Of a stretch of DNA of 64,000 bases, positions 8,988 through 17,997 are shown piece by piece. The stretch covers positions 40,261 to 104,260 of the forward strand of contig WVYN01000080.1 of assembly GCA_011772965.1 (NCBI GenBank), in the 5' to 3' direction. Origin of the DNA: Gammaproteobacteria bacterium. Its GTDB lineage: Bacteria; Pseudomonadota; Gammaproteobacteria; Eutrophobiales; Eutrophobiaceae. Numbering within the stretch: position 1 is the first letter of the stretch; each line of letters begins with the position of its first letter. The notes below the pieces were generated by a model. That model saw only the letters and a program-made list of their open reading frames with translations, was not told the DNA's origin and ran no database searches. A program made the position numbers and the translations under genes.

Positions 8988-10076
8988 ATGTTTGATTTTC
9001 TCTCTGCATGGTACAAGCGCTATTTTACTGATCCGCAGGCAGCTCTCCTGTTTGTTCTGTTAATTCTGGGATTCATTATTGTCCTGACCATGGGCAAGAT
9101 GTTGGCCCCCCTGATCGCAGCGATCATCATTGCCTATTTGCTTGAAGGTGGAATATGCCGCCTGGAACAGAAGAACATGCCAAGAAGGATCGCAGTCTAT
9201 ATTATTTACCTGTTATTCCTTGCCTTTGTCTTCTTCCTGATACTGGGCCTTTTCCCCATCGTATCCCAGCAGCTGAGCCAGTTCTTCCAGGAAGTTCCAC
9301 AGATGATCAATAATGGCCAGGAGGTCCTGTTGCAGTTACCTGCACAATACCCGCAGTACTTCTCAGTGGAATTTGTCTCAACCATCATTACGGCCATACG
9401 AACCGGGATGAGCGATCTGGGACAGGAGGTATTGTCATTCTCCTTTGCCTCCATACCGGCAATTATTATCATACTGGTTTACCTGATCCTGGTGCCACTG
9501 ATGATTTTCTTTTTTTTGAAAGACAAGCACCAGATTCTTGATTGGTTAAGCCGTTTTCTACCGACGGAAAGGCAGCTGGTGACCGAGGTCTGGCGGGAAA
9601 TGGATGCCCAGATTGGTAATTATGTTCGTGGCAAATTCAATGAAATTCTAATCGTTGGCAGTGTGGCTTTTGTCTTGTTCCAGTTGATGGACCTTAATTA
9701 CGCGCCGCTGCTCGCAATCCTGGTCGGTCTCTCGGTGCTGATCCCCTATATCGGTGCAGCGGTTATCACCTTGCCAATTGCGCTGGTGGGATATTTTCAG
9801 TGGGGGCTGGTGGCTGATTTTTACTGGTTGATTTTCTGGTATGCGGTATTGCAGTTCCTTGATGGTAATGTGCTGGTGCCTATCCTGTTTTCCGACGCGG
9901 TCAACCTGCATCCGGTAGCAATCATATTGGCTATCCTGGTATTCGGGGGATTATGGGGCTTCTGGGGGGTGTTCTTCGCTATTCCCCTGGCAACACTGGT
10001 GAAGGCATTGATCAATGTCTGGCCTACCACTGCAGATAAATCAGCTGGCAGTGCCGGGCAAAGTGAAACGGATTAG
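8988..10076 (+). CDS. AI-2E family transporter (PerM/YhhT-like permease)
   Basis: Inner-membrane permease of about 362 aa from ATG 8988 (MFDFLSAWYKRYFTDPQAA, the usual family start). Membrane segments: two near the N-terminus (LLFVLLILGFIIVLT, LAPLIAAIIIAYLL), one around IAVYIIYLLFLAFVFFLIL, a soluble middle part rich in Gln, then a C-terminal bundle with VYLILVPLMIFFFLKDK, NYVRGKFNEILIVGSVAF, GLSVLIPYIGAAVITLP and GNVLVPILFSDAVNLHP. These last motifs define the family. Export of AI-2 is proven for few members, so the substrate is open. Its stop overlaps the convergent phoH-like gene by 4 bases. Confidence 0.9.
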   Translation: MFDFLSAWYKRYFTDPQAALLFVLLILGFIIVLTMGKMLAPLIAAIIIAYLLEGGICRLEQKNMPRRIAVYIIYLLFLAFVFFLILGLFPIVSQQLSQFFQEVPQMINNGQEVLLQLPAQYPQYFSVEFVSTIITAIRTGMSDLGQEVLSFSFASIPAIIIILVYLILVPLMIFFFLKDKHQILDWLSRFLPTERQLVTEVWREMDAQIGNYVRGKFNEILIVGSVAFVLFQLMDLNYAPLLAILVGLSVLIPYIGAAVITLPIALVGYFQWGLVADFYWLIFWYAVLQFLDGNVLVPILFSDAVNLHPVAIILAILVFGGLWGFWGVFFAIPLATLVKALINVWPTTADKSAGSAGQSETD

Positions 10077-11479
10077 AGGTGATCACTGGCAAAATCGGCG
10101 AGGCGAGAACGCTCGCCGCGACGCAGGGTTACGTGACCACTGTATTCCCAAACCTTGGATCGATCGACAACAAAAGTCAGCCCAGAGGTAGTCTCCGTCA
10201 GGTAAGGAGTATCGATCTGGGCGATGTTGCCCAGACAAATCATCTTGCTGTCAGGCCCGACACGGCTGATGAGTGTTTTCATTTGTTTTGACGTCAGATT
10301 CTGCGCTTCGTCAACAATGATATAACGATTAAGAAATGTTCTGCCACGCATGAAATTCAGAGAGCGGATCTTGATGCGTTTGTTCAGGAGATCGGATGTT
10401 GCAGCGCGCCCCCATTCATTATGTTCCTCATGGTTGGTCAACACCTCCAGATTGTCCAGCAAGGCACCCATCCAGGGAGCCATTTTTTCCTCTTCAGTCC
10501 CGGGCAGGAAACCTATGTCTTCACCTACCGGTACAGTGACGCGGGTAATGATGATTTCTCGGTAGTGCTTGGTCTCAAGCGTTTGTTGCAGACCGGCCGC
10601 CAGTGCCAGCAGGGTTTTACCTGTTCCCGCCGCACCCAGTAGTGTAACCAGCTCCACATCAGGATCCATCAGCAGGTTGATGGCAAAATTCTGTTCCAGG
10701 TTGCGGGCATTAATACCCCAGATTGAGTTATGGCCAGTACGGTAGTTGGTTGCTATCTTGAGCGTGGTGCTGCCAACGTCCATATGATCGACCAGCGCTT
10801 CGAATGGATCCTCACCCATGGTATGAAGGCATTGATGCGGGTAACAGTCATTTACTGGTCTGTCTTCCAGCTTATAAAACGTGGTTTTGTTTTTTTGCCA
10901 TGACGAAAGGTTGTTTGAGTTGGCGTCCCAGAAATCTGCAGGCAGGGTATTGATACCGGTATATAACAAATCTGCGTCGTCCAGTACCTTGTCGTTGTAA
11001 TAATCCTCAGTATGAATACCCAGAATCCGGGCCTTGATGCGAAGGTTAATGTCCTTTGAAACTAGAGTAATTACCTTGTCGGGAAATTCCTTCTGTAATG
11101 ACAGCGTGGTACCCAGTATCGAATTGTCTGCATTTTTCCCGGGCAGGGTTTCAGGTAAATGGTCGGCCATCAATTGTGTCTGTAAAAACAGGCTACCGTT
11201 CGGTTTGGGGCCGCCGTTGGTGTGGGTGACATTGTTGAGCCTCAAACCCTTGCTGATTAAGGCCGTATCAGCATCACCAATTATCTGATCAAGGAACCGG
11301 CTGACCTGGCGAACGTTGCGGGACACTTCGGAAAGACCTTTCTTCGCGGAGTCCAGCTCTTCGAGCACTACCATTGGCAGATAGATGTCATGTTCCTGGA
11401 AGCGAAACAGTGCGCCTGGATCATGCATCAGGACATTGGTATCGAGCAGGAATAGCCGCTCTGGGGCTTGGGACGTCAT
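10073..11479 (-). CDS. PhoH family protein with N-terminal PIN domain
   Basis: 468 aa, YlaK/PhoH2 type. The N-terminal PIN-like nuclease domain starts FLLDTNVLMHDPGALF and contains VVLEELDSAKKG and TLVSKDINLRIKA. The C-terminal PhoH ATPase domain has a Walker A site LLGAAGTGKTLLALAAG, the TRVTVPVGEDIGFLPGTEEEKMAPW segment (two motifs in a row) and Walker B YIIVDEAQNLTSKQ. PIN-PhoH fusions are RNA helicase/ribonucleases in the cases studied; the role here is inferred. Tail-to-tail 4-base overlap with the permease gene; 10 bases downstream of the peroxiredoxin gene on the same strand. Confidence 0.92.
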   Translation of the reverse strand: MTSQAPERLFLLDTNVLMHDPGALFRFQEHDIYLPMVVLEELDSAKKGLSEVSRNVRQVSRFLDQIIGDADTALISKGLRLNNVTHTNGGPKPNGSLFLQTQLMADHLPETLPGKNADNSILGTTLSLQKEFPDKVITLVSKDINLRIKARILGIHTEDYYNDKVLDDADLLYTGINTLPADFWDANSNNLSSWQKNKTTFYKLEDRPVNDCYPHQCLHTMGEDPFEALVDHMDVGSTTLKIATNYRTGHNSIWGINARNLEQNFAINLLMDPDVELVTLLGAAGTGKTLLALAAGLQQTLETKHYREIIITRVTVPVGEDIGFLPGTEEEKMAPWMGALLDNLEVLTNHEEHNEWGRAATSDLLNKRIKIRSLNFMRGRTFLNRYIIVDEAQNLTSKQMKTLISRVGPDSKMICLGNIAQIDTPYLTETTSGLTFVVDRSKVWEYSGHVTLRRGERSRLADFASDHL

Positions 11480-11489
11480 TCAGGTCAGA

Positions 11490-11957
11490 TTAGAGATTTT
11501 TTATGGCCTTGAGGACCTCATTAACATGCCCGTCAACCTTCACCTTGCGCCATTCCTTCGCAAGTACCCCTTTTTCATTAATCAGAAATGTGCTGCGTTC
11601 AATCCCCCGCACTTTTTTGCCATACATGTTCTTGTCCTTGATAACATCAAATAAGTCGCAAAGTTCTTCATCATTGTCCGAGATCAATTCGAAGGGGAAC
11701 TTCTGCTTGGTCTTGAAATTCTCATGTGATTTCAATGAATCCCTCGATACACCAAGGACGACGGTATTTCTGGCCCTGAATTTACGGATGTTATCCCGGA
11801 AGTCCTGACCTTCCAGGGTGCAGCCGGGGGTGCTGTCCTTGGGATAAAAATAAAGGACGACATTCTTACCCTTGAAATCCGATAGTTTGATAGTTTGGTC
11901 GCCTGTGGCGGGAAGTTTGAATTGCGGAACTTTGTTACCGACGCTGACTTTGCTCAT
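11490..11957 (-). CDS. bcp: Peroxiredoxin of the BCP/PrxQ type
   Basis: 155 aa thiol peroxidase. The peroxidatic Cys46 lies in YPKDSTPGCTLEG. The resolving Cys found five residues later in E. coli BCP is Gln here, so it must work as a 1-Cys enzyme or use another thiol such as Cys100 in EELCDLF. The rest (VVLGVSRDSLKSHENFKTK, FPFELISDNDE, RSTFLINEKG) is standard. Followed closely by the phoH-like gene, so probably one transcript. Confidence 0.92.
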   Translation of the reverse strand: MSKVSVGNKVPQFKLPATGDQTIKLSDFKGKNVVLYFYPKDSTPGCTLEGQDFRDNIRKFRARNTVVLGVSRDSLKSHENFKTKQKFPFELISDNDEELCDLFDVIKDKNMYGKKVRGIERSTFLINEKGVLAKEWRKVKVDGHVNEVLKAIKNL

Positions 11958-12026
11958 TACTTTTTGTGATTTTGCAGAGATTAATAGTGAAACAATATCA
12001 GGGATAATGCATTTTGATAAGGGGTA

Positions 12027-12554
12027 TTATTTAATAGGTTCCATGACGGCATCAAGGTTTAATTGATCACAAAAATCAATAAAGTCACCACGAATACCAG
12101 CTATGGAAATACTCGCAGGGATGTTGATGGTCATATGCATCGAGAACATCATGGCCCCGGTCAGGTTGGACTTGTAGGTATTGGTATACAAGTCATGGAT
12201 AACCAGTTTATTCTCCAGCATGAACTTCACAACGTCATGAACAATTCCCGCCTGATCAAAGGCGACGATCTCGATCGCATAAGGCATCATTTTGTTATTG
12301 GTGCTGTGGGTGCTTGAACGGCGGCAGAGAATCGATAATTCAAGGCGCTGTTCCAGCCTCGGTTGGGAATTTTCAAATTTTGCGATGGAATCCCAGCTGC
12401 CGGACAGCAGCATGTGCAGGCAAATGACCTCATTCAGCAAGGTGGATCGGCTTTGTTCGATGTTGCAGCCAGAGTCCTTAATGGCTGCAGTGAATTGCTT
12501 CAGGGCCTCGGGAGAGTTTAGTCCCAGGGCGGTGACGATGAGATGGCTGTTCAT
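12027..12554 (-). CDS. gcvR: ACT-domain protein related to GcvR
   Basis: 175 aa with two ACT domains and no DNA-binding domain: residues 1-80 (LIVTALGLNSPEALKQF, CNIEQSRSTLLNEVICLHMLLSG) and 90-170 (YAIEIVAFDQAGIVHDVVKFM, VIHDLYTNTY, MFSMHMTINIPAS). GcvR of E. coli inhibits the activator GcvA when glycine is low. Placement next to bcp and opposite dapA is common in gammaproteobacteria. No gcvA-like gene is in the window, so the regulatory partner is unknown. Confidence 0.8.
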   Translation of the reverse strand: MNSHLIVTALGLNSPEALKQFTAAIKDSGCNIEQSRSTLLNEVICLHMLLSGSWDSIAKFENSQPRLEQRLELSILCRRSSTHSTNNKMMPYAIEIVAFDQAGIVHDVVKFMLENKLVIHDLYTNTYKSNLTGAMMFSMHMTINIPASISIAGIRGDFIDFCDQLNLDAVMEPIK

Positions 12555-12676
12555 GCTGGTTTTTGATCTGCGGGGTGGGATGTACCTCTGGATTCTGCTG
12601 TGTCATGCCAGGGAGGGCAAGCAATACCGGGATTTTGACTGAAAATATCCATTTTAGCCATCCCGGCGAGCTGGTG

Positions 12677-12748
12677 TATACTAGCCCCCCCCTGTCGGGG
12701 GAAGCAGTTCGCTGCCCAGTCGTCACCAGACCGGTAGCGGCTTTTTTT
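12677..12748 (+). promoter_or_regulatory. dapA promoter and structured leader with a terminator-like hairpin
   Basis: TATACT at 12677-12682 is a good -10; the -35 region is weak. Just downstream are a run of eight C's facing five G's (12685-12701) and a small GCAG-TTCG-CTGC hairpin (12704-12715). CGCTGCC (12710-12716) can instead pair with GGTAGCG (12733-12739), one G-T wobble, followed by GC and seven T's (12742-12748). The two hairpins share CTGC, so they exclude each other, as in attenuators. The dapA ATG is 33 bases further on. Drawn by eye only. Confidence 0.45.
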
Positions 12749-12781
12749 ATTTCCAGAGTACAGAAAAGAAGGGCTAATGCG

Positions 12782-13669
12782 ATGTTTCGAGGCAGTATGG
12801 TGGCCATTGCCACACCGATGCGGGACGGGGTCGCGGCAGAATCACCTTTGGATATGGAAAGTCTTGAACGATTAATAGAATATCATATCAAAGAAAAGAC
12901 CGAGGCAATCGTTGCAGTCGGCACGACCGGCGAGTCTGCGACCCTGGATGAAAAAGAACACTGCGATGTCATCCGCGCCGTGGTAAAGATGGTTGATGGG
13001 CGTATCCCGGTCATTGCCGGGACCGGTGCCAACTCTACAACGGAAGCTATTAGCCTGACACGTTGTGCCAAGGATGCCGGGGCCGATGCCTGCCTACTGG
13101 TCACACCATACTATAACAAGCCTACCCAGGAAGGCATGTATCAACACCACAAGCTTGTGGCTGAGACTGTGGCAATTCCACAAATCCTCTACAACGTCCC
13201 CGGCCGTACGGCCTGTGACATGGCACCCGAGACTGTCGGACGTCTGGCGAGTGTACCAAATATCATCGGGATCAAAGAGGCAACGGCAGATCTGGCCCGC
13301 GTTGATAGGATACGTGAACTTTGTGGTAAAGATTTCATGCTGGTCAGCGGTGATGATGCAACCACTCGGGAGTTTATTCTCAGGGGTGGAGATGGAGTCA
13401 TCTCTGTTACCGCGAATGTTGCCCCCAGATCCATGCACGACATGGTGGAGCTGGCACTCAAGGGGGACAAGGAAGGATCCAAGGCCATCGATGACAGGCT
13501 GGCAAGTCTGCACAAAAACCTGTTTGTTGAGGCCAATCCGATCCCCGTGAAATGGGCCCTGAATAAAATGGGTCTTATTGATAAGGGTATACGTTTACCC
13601 ATGACCTGGTTGTCTGAGCAATACGAAGGTACTGTCCTGGAGGCCATGAAGCAGGCCGGGGTCATTTAA
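12782..13669 (+). CDS. dapA: 4-hydroxy-tetrahydrodipicolinate synthase DapA
   Basis: First committed enzyme of lysine and diaminopimelate synthesis: condenses pyruvate with aspartate semialdehyde. 295 aa from ATG 12782 (MFRGSMVAIATPMRDG); an open frame runs further upstream but through the promoter and leader. Motifs: VAVGTTGESATL, LLVTPYYNKPTQEG (active-site Tyr), VPGRTACD and the Schiff-base Lys in IGIKEATADLARV, then SGDDATT. Followed by bamC after 25 bases, the usual dapA-bamC (dapX) pair. Confidence 0.97.
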   Translation: MFRGSMVAIATPMRDGVAAESPLDMESLERLIEYHIKEKTEAIVAVGTTGESATLDEKEHCDVIRAVVKMVDGRIPVIAGTGANSTTEAISLTRCAKDAGADACLLVTPYYNKPTQEGMYQHHKLVAETVAIPQILYNVPGRTACDMAPETVGRLASVPNIIGIKEATADLARVDRIRELCGKDFMLVSGDDATTREFILRGGDGVISVTANVAPRSMHDMVELALKGDKEGSKAIDDRLASLHKNLFVEANPIPVKWALNKMGLIDKGIRLPMTWLSEQYEGTVLEAMKQAGVI

Positions 13670-13694
13670 ACCGGTTTAACCAGAGGTTTTTTAG

Positions 13695-14738
13695 ATGTAT
13701 TTGAGACACTGCTTACTGGTTGTTGTTGCCAGTTCAATGCTTGCCTCCTGCGGGCTTATCCCAGGAATGGATGATGTCGTGACGGATCGCCGTAAGGAAT
13801 ACCGCAAGAGTGAATCATTACCTGAACTGGAAATTCCACCGGATCTTACCCTTGAGGCAGACGTCGACCCCCTCTTGATTCCGGACGAGGAAATTACGAC
13901 CTATTCGGAATACCAACGTCAGCGCGACCTGCGCAGCGGTGGCGCCACCGGTGGCAGTGAAGTGATCGACCTTGGCAGTGAACAGGTCATTGTATTGTCC
14001 GGTGCCGCCCTGGATATTTGGCCACGGCTTCGTGAGTTCTGGTTGGAAAAGGGCTATAGCCTGTCCCTGGATGACCCGGAACTGGGCGTTATGGAAACAG
14101 GCTGGCAGGAAACCGGGGGTGACGGAGTGACCGTCGGCCGTGGCAAGTTTATTCTTTTCACCGAGGCCGGATCCCAGGCCGACACCACCCGTGTGTATCT
14201 CTCCAGCGAAAGACAGGAGCGGCTGGCCTCATCGGGCGAGGGCGGCACGTGGCTTGATGTTACATCAGATACAGGCATTGAAAGAGACCTGGCTGACCAA
14301 TTGAACCGCTACTTCGGCGGCGGCAGTCTTGCGGCCAGTTCAGCCGGCGGTCGTAATCTACCCGCGCCCAGGGCCACGGTCAGGGAATTGGGTAATGACC
14401 GGGTACTTTTGGAAATGCCAGATGACTACAGCACAGCTTGGCAGATTACAGGACGGGCTTTACGGCAACCCGGTTTCCTGATTAAAAGCGAGGATGAAAC
14501 TAACGGGCTGTATAACATCCTGTTCTTCCCAAGCGAGGAAGAAAAAGGTTTCTTTTCCAAGTTAAAGTTCTGGGGAGATGATCAGGCTGACGGTGTCCCC
14601 TACCAACTTTCTCTGGCGCCCTCGGGTGAGTGGGCAGAACTCACGGTCCTGGATGAGAATGGCGGACAGGTAGACCAGGATGAGGCCTCCCGGGTATTGC
14701 TGCTCCTGCAGGGTTATTACAACGGCCAGCGCCGCTAG
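13695..14738 (+). CDS. bamC: Outer membrane assembly lipoprotein BamC
   Basis: Lipoprotein of the BAM complex (BamC/NlpB). 347 aa. The signal peptide MYLRHCLLVVVASSMLASC ends in a lipobox (LASC), so Cys19 is lipidated. The long unstructured N-terminal part follows (DRRKEYRKSESLPELEIPPDLT), typical of BamC segments that bind BamD, then two helix-grip domains around residues 95-205 and 225-345. It lies directly behind dapA, as in E. coli. Convergent with der, 12 bases apart. Confidence 0.9.
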   Translation: MYLRHCLLVVVASSMLASCGLIPGMDDVVTDRRKEYRKSESLPELEIPPDLTLEADVDPLLIPDEEITTYSEYQRQRDLRSGGATGGSEVIDLGSEQVIVLSGAALDIWPRLREFWLEKGYSLSLDDPELGVMETGWQETGGDGVTVGRGKFILFTEAGSQADTTRVYLSSERQERLASSGEGGTWLDVTSDTGIERDLADQLNRYFGGGSLAASSAGGRNLPAPRATVRELGNDRVLLEMPDDYSTAWQITGRALRQPGFLIKSEDETNGLYNILFFPSEEEKGFFSKLKFWGDDQADGVPYQLSLAPSGEWAELTVLDENGGQVDQDEASRVLLLLQGYYNGQRR

Positions 14739-14750
14739 CGAGTACCTGAA

Positions 14751-16142
14751 CTATCCGCGTTTTACCTGACGCAACAGCCGTTTTCGTTTTTGCTGCTGCC
14801 GCTTTGAGCGGGGATTTTTTCTGCCCTGGTAAGGGTTGTCGCCCTGCCTGAACTCAATAAATACCGGTGTCCCCACGAGTTTGAGGGCCTTGCGGAAACT
14901 GTTGGCAAGGTAGCGGCGATAGGCTTCCGGGACATGGTCTGTCTGGTTGCCGTGAATGATCACCCGCAGGGGATTATGTCCACCAAGGTGGGCATAACGT
15001 AACTTGATACGCCGCCCGTGGACCAGTGGCGGCAGGTGCTGTTCGACACAGTCCTGCAGGATCCGGTTCAACAGTGGTGTCGCAGGTTCCGCCTTGATGC
15101 ATTTCCCGACCCGGTCAATCGTTCCAAACAGGTTGCCAACGCCACTGCCATGCAATGCCGAGATGTAATGCACACAGGCGTAATCAATAAACCCCAGCTT
15201 TCTGTCCAGCATGGTTTTGGTACGCGTTCGTTCTTCCGGCGTCAGCCCGTCCCACTTGTTGACTGCTATGATCAGTGCCTTGCCGCTGTCGACAACCAGT
15301 CCAAGCAGGCTGGCATCTTGCTCCGTGATACTGTCCTGGGCATCCACGACCAGGATGATGATCTCGGTCTCGTCGATGGCCTGGAGGGATTTAATGACAC
15401 TGATCTTTTCCACATGGTCATTGATCCGGGCACGCCGGCGAATGCCGGCTGTATCAATAAGAGTGTAGGGGGTGCCATCCCTTTCAAAGGGAATCGAGAT
15501 GCTGTCACGGGTGGTGCCCGGTTGATCAAACGTGATCATCCTGTCCTCACCCAGCATGCGGTTAACCAGGGTCGACTTGCCGACATTCGGGCGTCCCAGC
15601 ACGGCGATTCTCAGGCCCCGGGCCTGTTCCGTGGTTTCAGGTTTGGCAGGCAGTTCAGATAACAGGCCATCCATCAGCCCGGGGATACCGCTGCCCCGTT
15701 TGGCAGAAATGGCCTGCAGGTGCTCAAAACCCAGGGCATGGAATTCCGCCAGTGCCAGGTTTTCATCCTGGCCTTCACATTTATTCACGGCAAGGAAGAT
15801 ACGCTTGCAGTTGCTTCGCAAGGTGCGGGCCAGATTCTGATCAGTGACTGTCAGTCCTTCGCGGCCATCTACCATCCAGATCACGGTGTCGGCCTCTTGC
15901 GCTGCGGCCAATGACTGCAGGCCGATTGCATCCGTTATCCGGTCACTTGAGGAGGCCTCCTCCAGTCCGCCGGTATCGATCAGAAGAAACGGGTGACCCT
16001 GCCAGTTGCCGATACCATACTGACGATCACGGGTAACACCGGGCTCATCGGCGACCAGTGCGCTGCGACTGCCAGTGAGGTAATTAAAGAGAGTGGACTT
16101 ACCAACGTTGGGCCTGCCAACGATGGCAATGACGGACTTCAT
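14751..16142 (-). CDS. der: Ribosome assembly GTPase Der (EngA)
   Basis: 463 aa GTPase needed for 50S subunit maturation. It has the two tandem GTPase domains unique to this family: G1 GRPNVGKSTLFNYLTG with DEPGVTRD and DTGG at the N-terminus, and GRPNVGKSTLVNRMLG with DQPGTTRDS and DTAGIRRR from about residue 180. A KH-like domain and a very basic tail (RKNPRSKRQQQKRKRLL) end the protein. Last gene of the ndk-to-der unit, 14 bases after bamB. Confidence 0.97.
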   Translation of the reverse strand: MKSVIAIVGRPNVGKSTLFNYLTGSRSALVADEPGVTRDRQYGIGNWQGHPFLLIDTGGLEEASSSDRITDAIGLQSLAAAQEADTVIWMVDGREGLTVTDQNLARTLRSNCKRIFLAVNKCEGQDENLALAEFHALGFEHLQAISAKRGSGIPGLMDGLLSELPAKPETTEQARGLRIAVLGRPNVGKSTLVNRMLGEDRMITFDQPGTTRDSISIPFERDGTPYTLIDTAGIRRRARINDHVEKISVIKSLQAIDETEIIILVVDAQDSITEQDASLLGLVVDSGKALIIAVNKWDGLTPEERTRTKTMLDRKLGFIDYACVHYISALHGSGVGNLFGTIDRVGKCIKAEPATPLLNRILQDCVEQHLPPLVHGRRIKLRYAHLGGHNPLRVIIHGNQTDHVPEAYRRYLANSFRKALKLVGTPVFIEFRQGDNPYQGRKNPRSKRQQQKRKRLLRQVKRG

Positions 16143-16156
16143 GCTACCCGGTGGTC

Positions 16157-17302
16157 CTATTCCTGAAATGAATAAGCGGCAAGGGTACCATCACTGGAAT
16201 AAAAATATACGGTTCCGGCGTGGACCACCGGGGCCGCAATAATCCGATTATCAGAGAGCCGACCCCGGGCCACGATCTCCCCGGTGGTTTTGTCCAACCA
16301 GTGCAAGTAACCCTCGAGGTCGCCCACAGCAATCAGGTTACCTTGAACAGCGGGAGCAGTGACGGCACGGGCTGCCAGTTTCTCCAGTTTCCAGACAGAG
16401 TTGCCGTTGAAGCGATCCAGCGCCCAGACATTGCTGTCATCGTCGGTGATGTAAACATTGGAACTGTCCACACTGAGCCCGGTGTGGGTTGAGATTTCCC
16501 GGGTCCAGAGAATACTACCGGCTACCAGCGACAGGGCCGCAAGCCGACCCTGGAAGGTTGCTACAAAGATCACGCCACTATCGATCACCGGTTCTGCATC
16601 GATGTCGACCATGCGTTCTAATTCAGAACGTCCCGAGCCAAGTGCGATGCGGGTTTCCCAAACCAGTTTCCCCGTCTGCTCCTCGAGGGCCACAAGCCGG
16701 CCCTCGTCATAGCCAACGATGACCAGCTCATCATCAATGATCGGTGCACTGGTACCACGCAGGCTGAGTGCGGGCACTGATTGCTCATAAGTCCAGAGTT
16801 TCTGGCCGGTACTGGCATTAAGGCCCACTGTTTTTCCGTCGATAGTTCTGGTCGCCACGATATCAGCTGAGACGGCAGGCGCCGCAAGCACCTCGCTGGA
16901 CACCGGGACGCGCCAGACAAGTTTGCCGGATTCGGCATCGATCGCGATAACCTCGGCATCACCCGAGCCCACTAGTACCAGGTTACCACCGACGCCCGGG
17001 CCGCCGGTCAGATAAGTGTCGGTGTCAAATTGCCACAGGCGTTTCCCGGTCTCGGCATCATACGCCACTACCTTGCCGTTACTGTTGGCGACAAAAACTT
17101 TATTTTCCGAGTAGACCGGCCCGAGGTTGAGGTAAGCTTCATCTGCACCGCCACCGGCATCCTCGGACCAGTCTTCTTTGATGCTGACTGTATTTTCGAT
17201 GTCTTCCAGCGGAGTGGGTGGGATGGTATTGTCCTCGTCTCCGAAATACGCGCACGCGCACAGGGACAAGGTCAGCAACAGGACAACTGGATAGCGGATC
17301 AT
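16157..17302 (-). CDS. bamB: Outer membrane assembly lipoprotein BamB
   Basis: Eight-bladed beta-propeller lipoprotein of the BAM complex. 381 aa. Signal peptide MIRYPVVLLLTLSLCACAYFG, with the lipidated Cys in LCAC or LSLC. Repeated PQQ-like blades are visible: VVAYDAETGKRLWQFDTD, VIAIDAESGKLVWRVPV, TVGLNASTGQKLWTYE, LVALEEQTGKLVWET, and so on. The order yfgM-bamB-der is conserved. 3 bases after the yfgM-like gene, so translation is probably coupled. Confidence 0.95.
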   Translation of the reverse strand: MIRYPVVLLLTLSLCACAYFGDEDNTIPPTPLEDIENTVSIKEDWSEDAGGGADEAYLNLGPVYSENKVFVANSNGKVVAYDAETGKRLWQFDTDTYLTGGPGVGGNLVLVGSGDAEVIAIDAESGKLVWRVPVSSEVLAAPAVSADIVATRTIDGKTVGLNASTGQKLWTYEQSVPALSLRGTSAPIIDDELVIVGYDEGRLVALEEQTGKLVWETRIALGSGRSELERMVDIDAEPVIDSGVIFVATFQGRLAALSLVAGSILWTREISTHTGLSVDSSNVYITDDDSNVWALDRFNGNSVWKLEKLAARAVTAPAVQGNLIAVGDLEGYLHWLDKTTGEIVARGRLSDNRIIAAPVVHAGTVYFYSSDGTLAAYSFQE

Positions 17303-17305
17303 GTC

Positions 17306-17941
17306 CTAGTCCTGGGACTTGCTGTTATCAAACTTCAGCTGTAATAGTGAACCTTCCTTAATGTTAGTTTTTACTGCAGCCAGTGCCGTTTGATAGGCAG
17401 CATGAGCATCATCTTTACGCCCAAGCCTGATGTATATATCCCCCTTGAGTTCCTGGTAAGCGACGGAGAATTTTCCTGGCTTGCCTGCTTCCAGCATGGC
17501 CAATGCTTCATCCGGTTTGTCGCTATCCAGTAACAGGCGGGCCAGCCGCACCCGGGCGATCTGTTTCAGGGCAGCTTCACCGGTTTCATCCATTACAGTT
17601 TGCAAGTGCTTTATGGCTGCCTCGGTGTTTCCAGCTTCGGTCTCAATCTTTGCCAGCATCAGGGTGGCAAACGAGGCATAGGATGTGGAGTCATAATCCT
17701 GGATCAGTTGCTCGGCAAATTTTCTCGCGGGTTCGAAGCGTTGTTCCCTCATCTCGACCACCAGGTCGACATAGATATCAGATGCCACCTCGGCCTGCAG
17801 GGCCTGATGGTTTTGCCAGCCGCGCCAGCCGAAGATGGCGCCCAGGCCGATCACAACACCGCCGACCAGTGCCCAACCGTTATCAGACCACCATTTTTTC
17901 AGGGCCTCGATTTGTTCTTCTTCTGTTCTTGTAACGTCCAA
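17306..17941 (-). CDS. YfgM-like tetratricopeptide membrane protein
   Basis: 211 aa. One N-terminal membrane segment (ALVGGVVIGLGAIFGWRGW) after a short cytoplasmic stretch TEEEQIEALKKWWSDNG, then periplasmic TPR-like helices (residues 45-205). This is the YfgM family; E. coli YfgM binds the PpiD/SecYEG translocon. The gene lies between hisS and bamB as expected for yfgM. The conserved WW in KKWWSDNG is the family signature. Confidence 0.9.
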   Translation of the reverse strand: MDVTRTEEEQIEALKKWWSDNGWALVGGVVIGLGAIFGWRGWQNHQALQAEVASDIYVDLVVEMREQRFEPARKFAEQLIQDYDSTSYASFATLMLAKIETEAGNTEAAIKHLQTVMDETGEAALKQIARVRLARLLLDSDKPDEALAMLEAGKPGKFSVAYQELKGDIYIRLGRKDDAHAAYQTALAAVKTNIKEGSLLQLKFDNSKSQD

Positions 17942-17997
17942 GCTTATCTCCTGTCTTTTCGGGAATGGTCAAACAAGGCGGCGATCATAATTGCGCA

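Noticed and set aside
15018-15662. 214-codon frame opposite der
   Set aside because: Lies wholly within the der GTPase domains on the other strand; a shadow of biased codon use.
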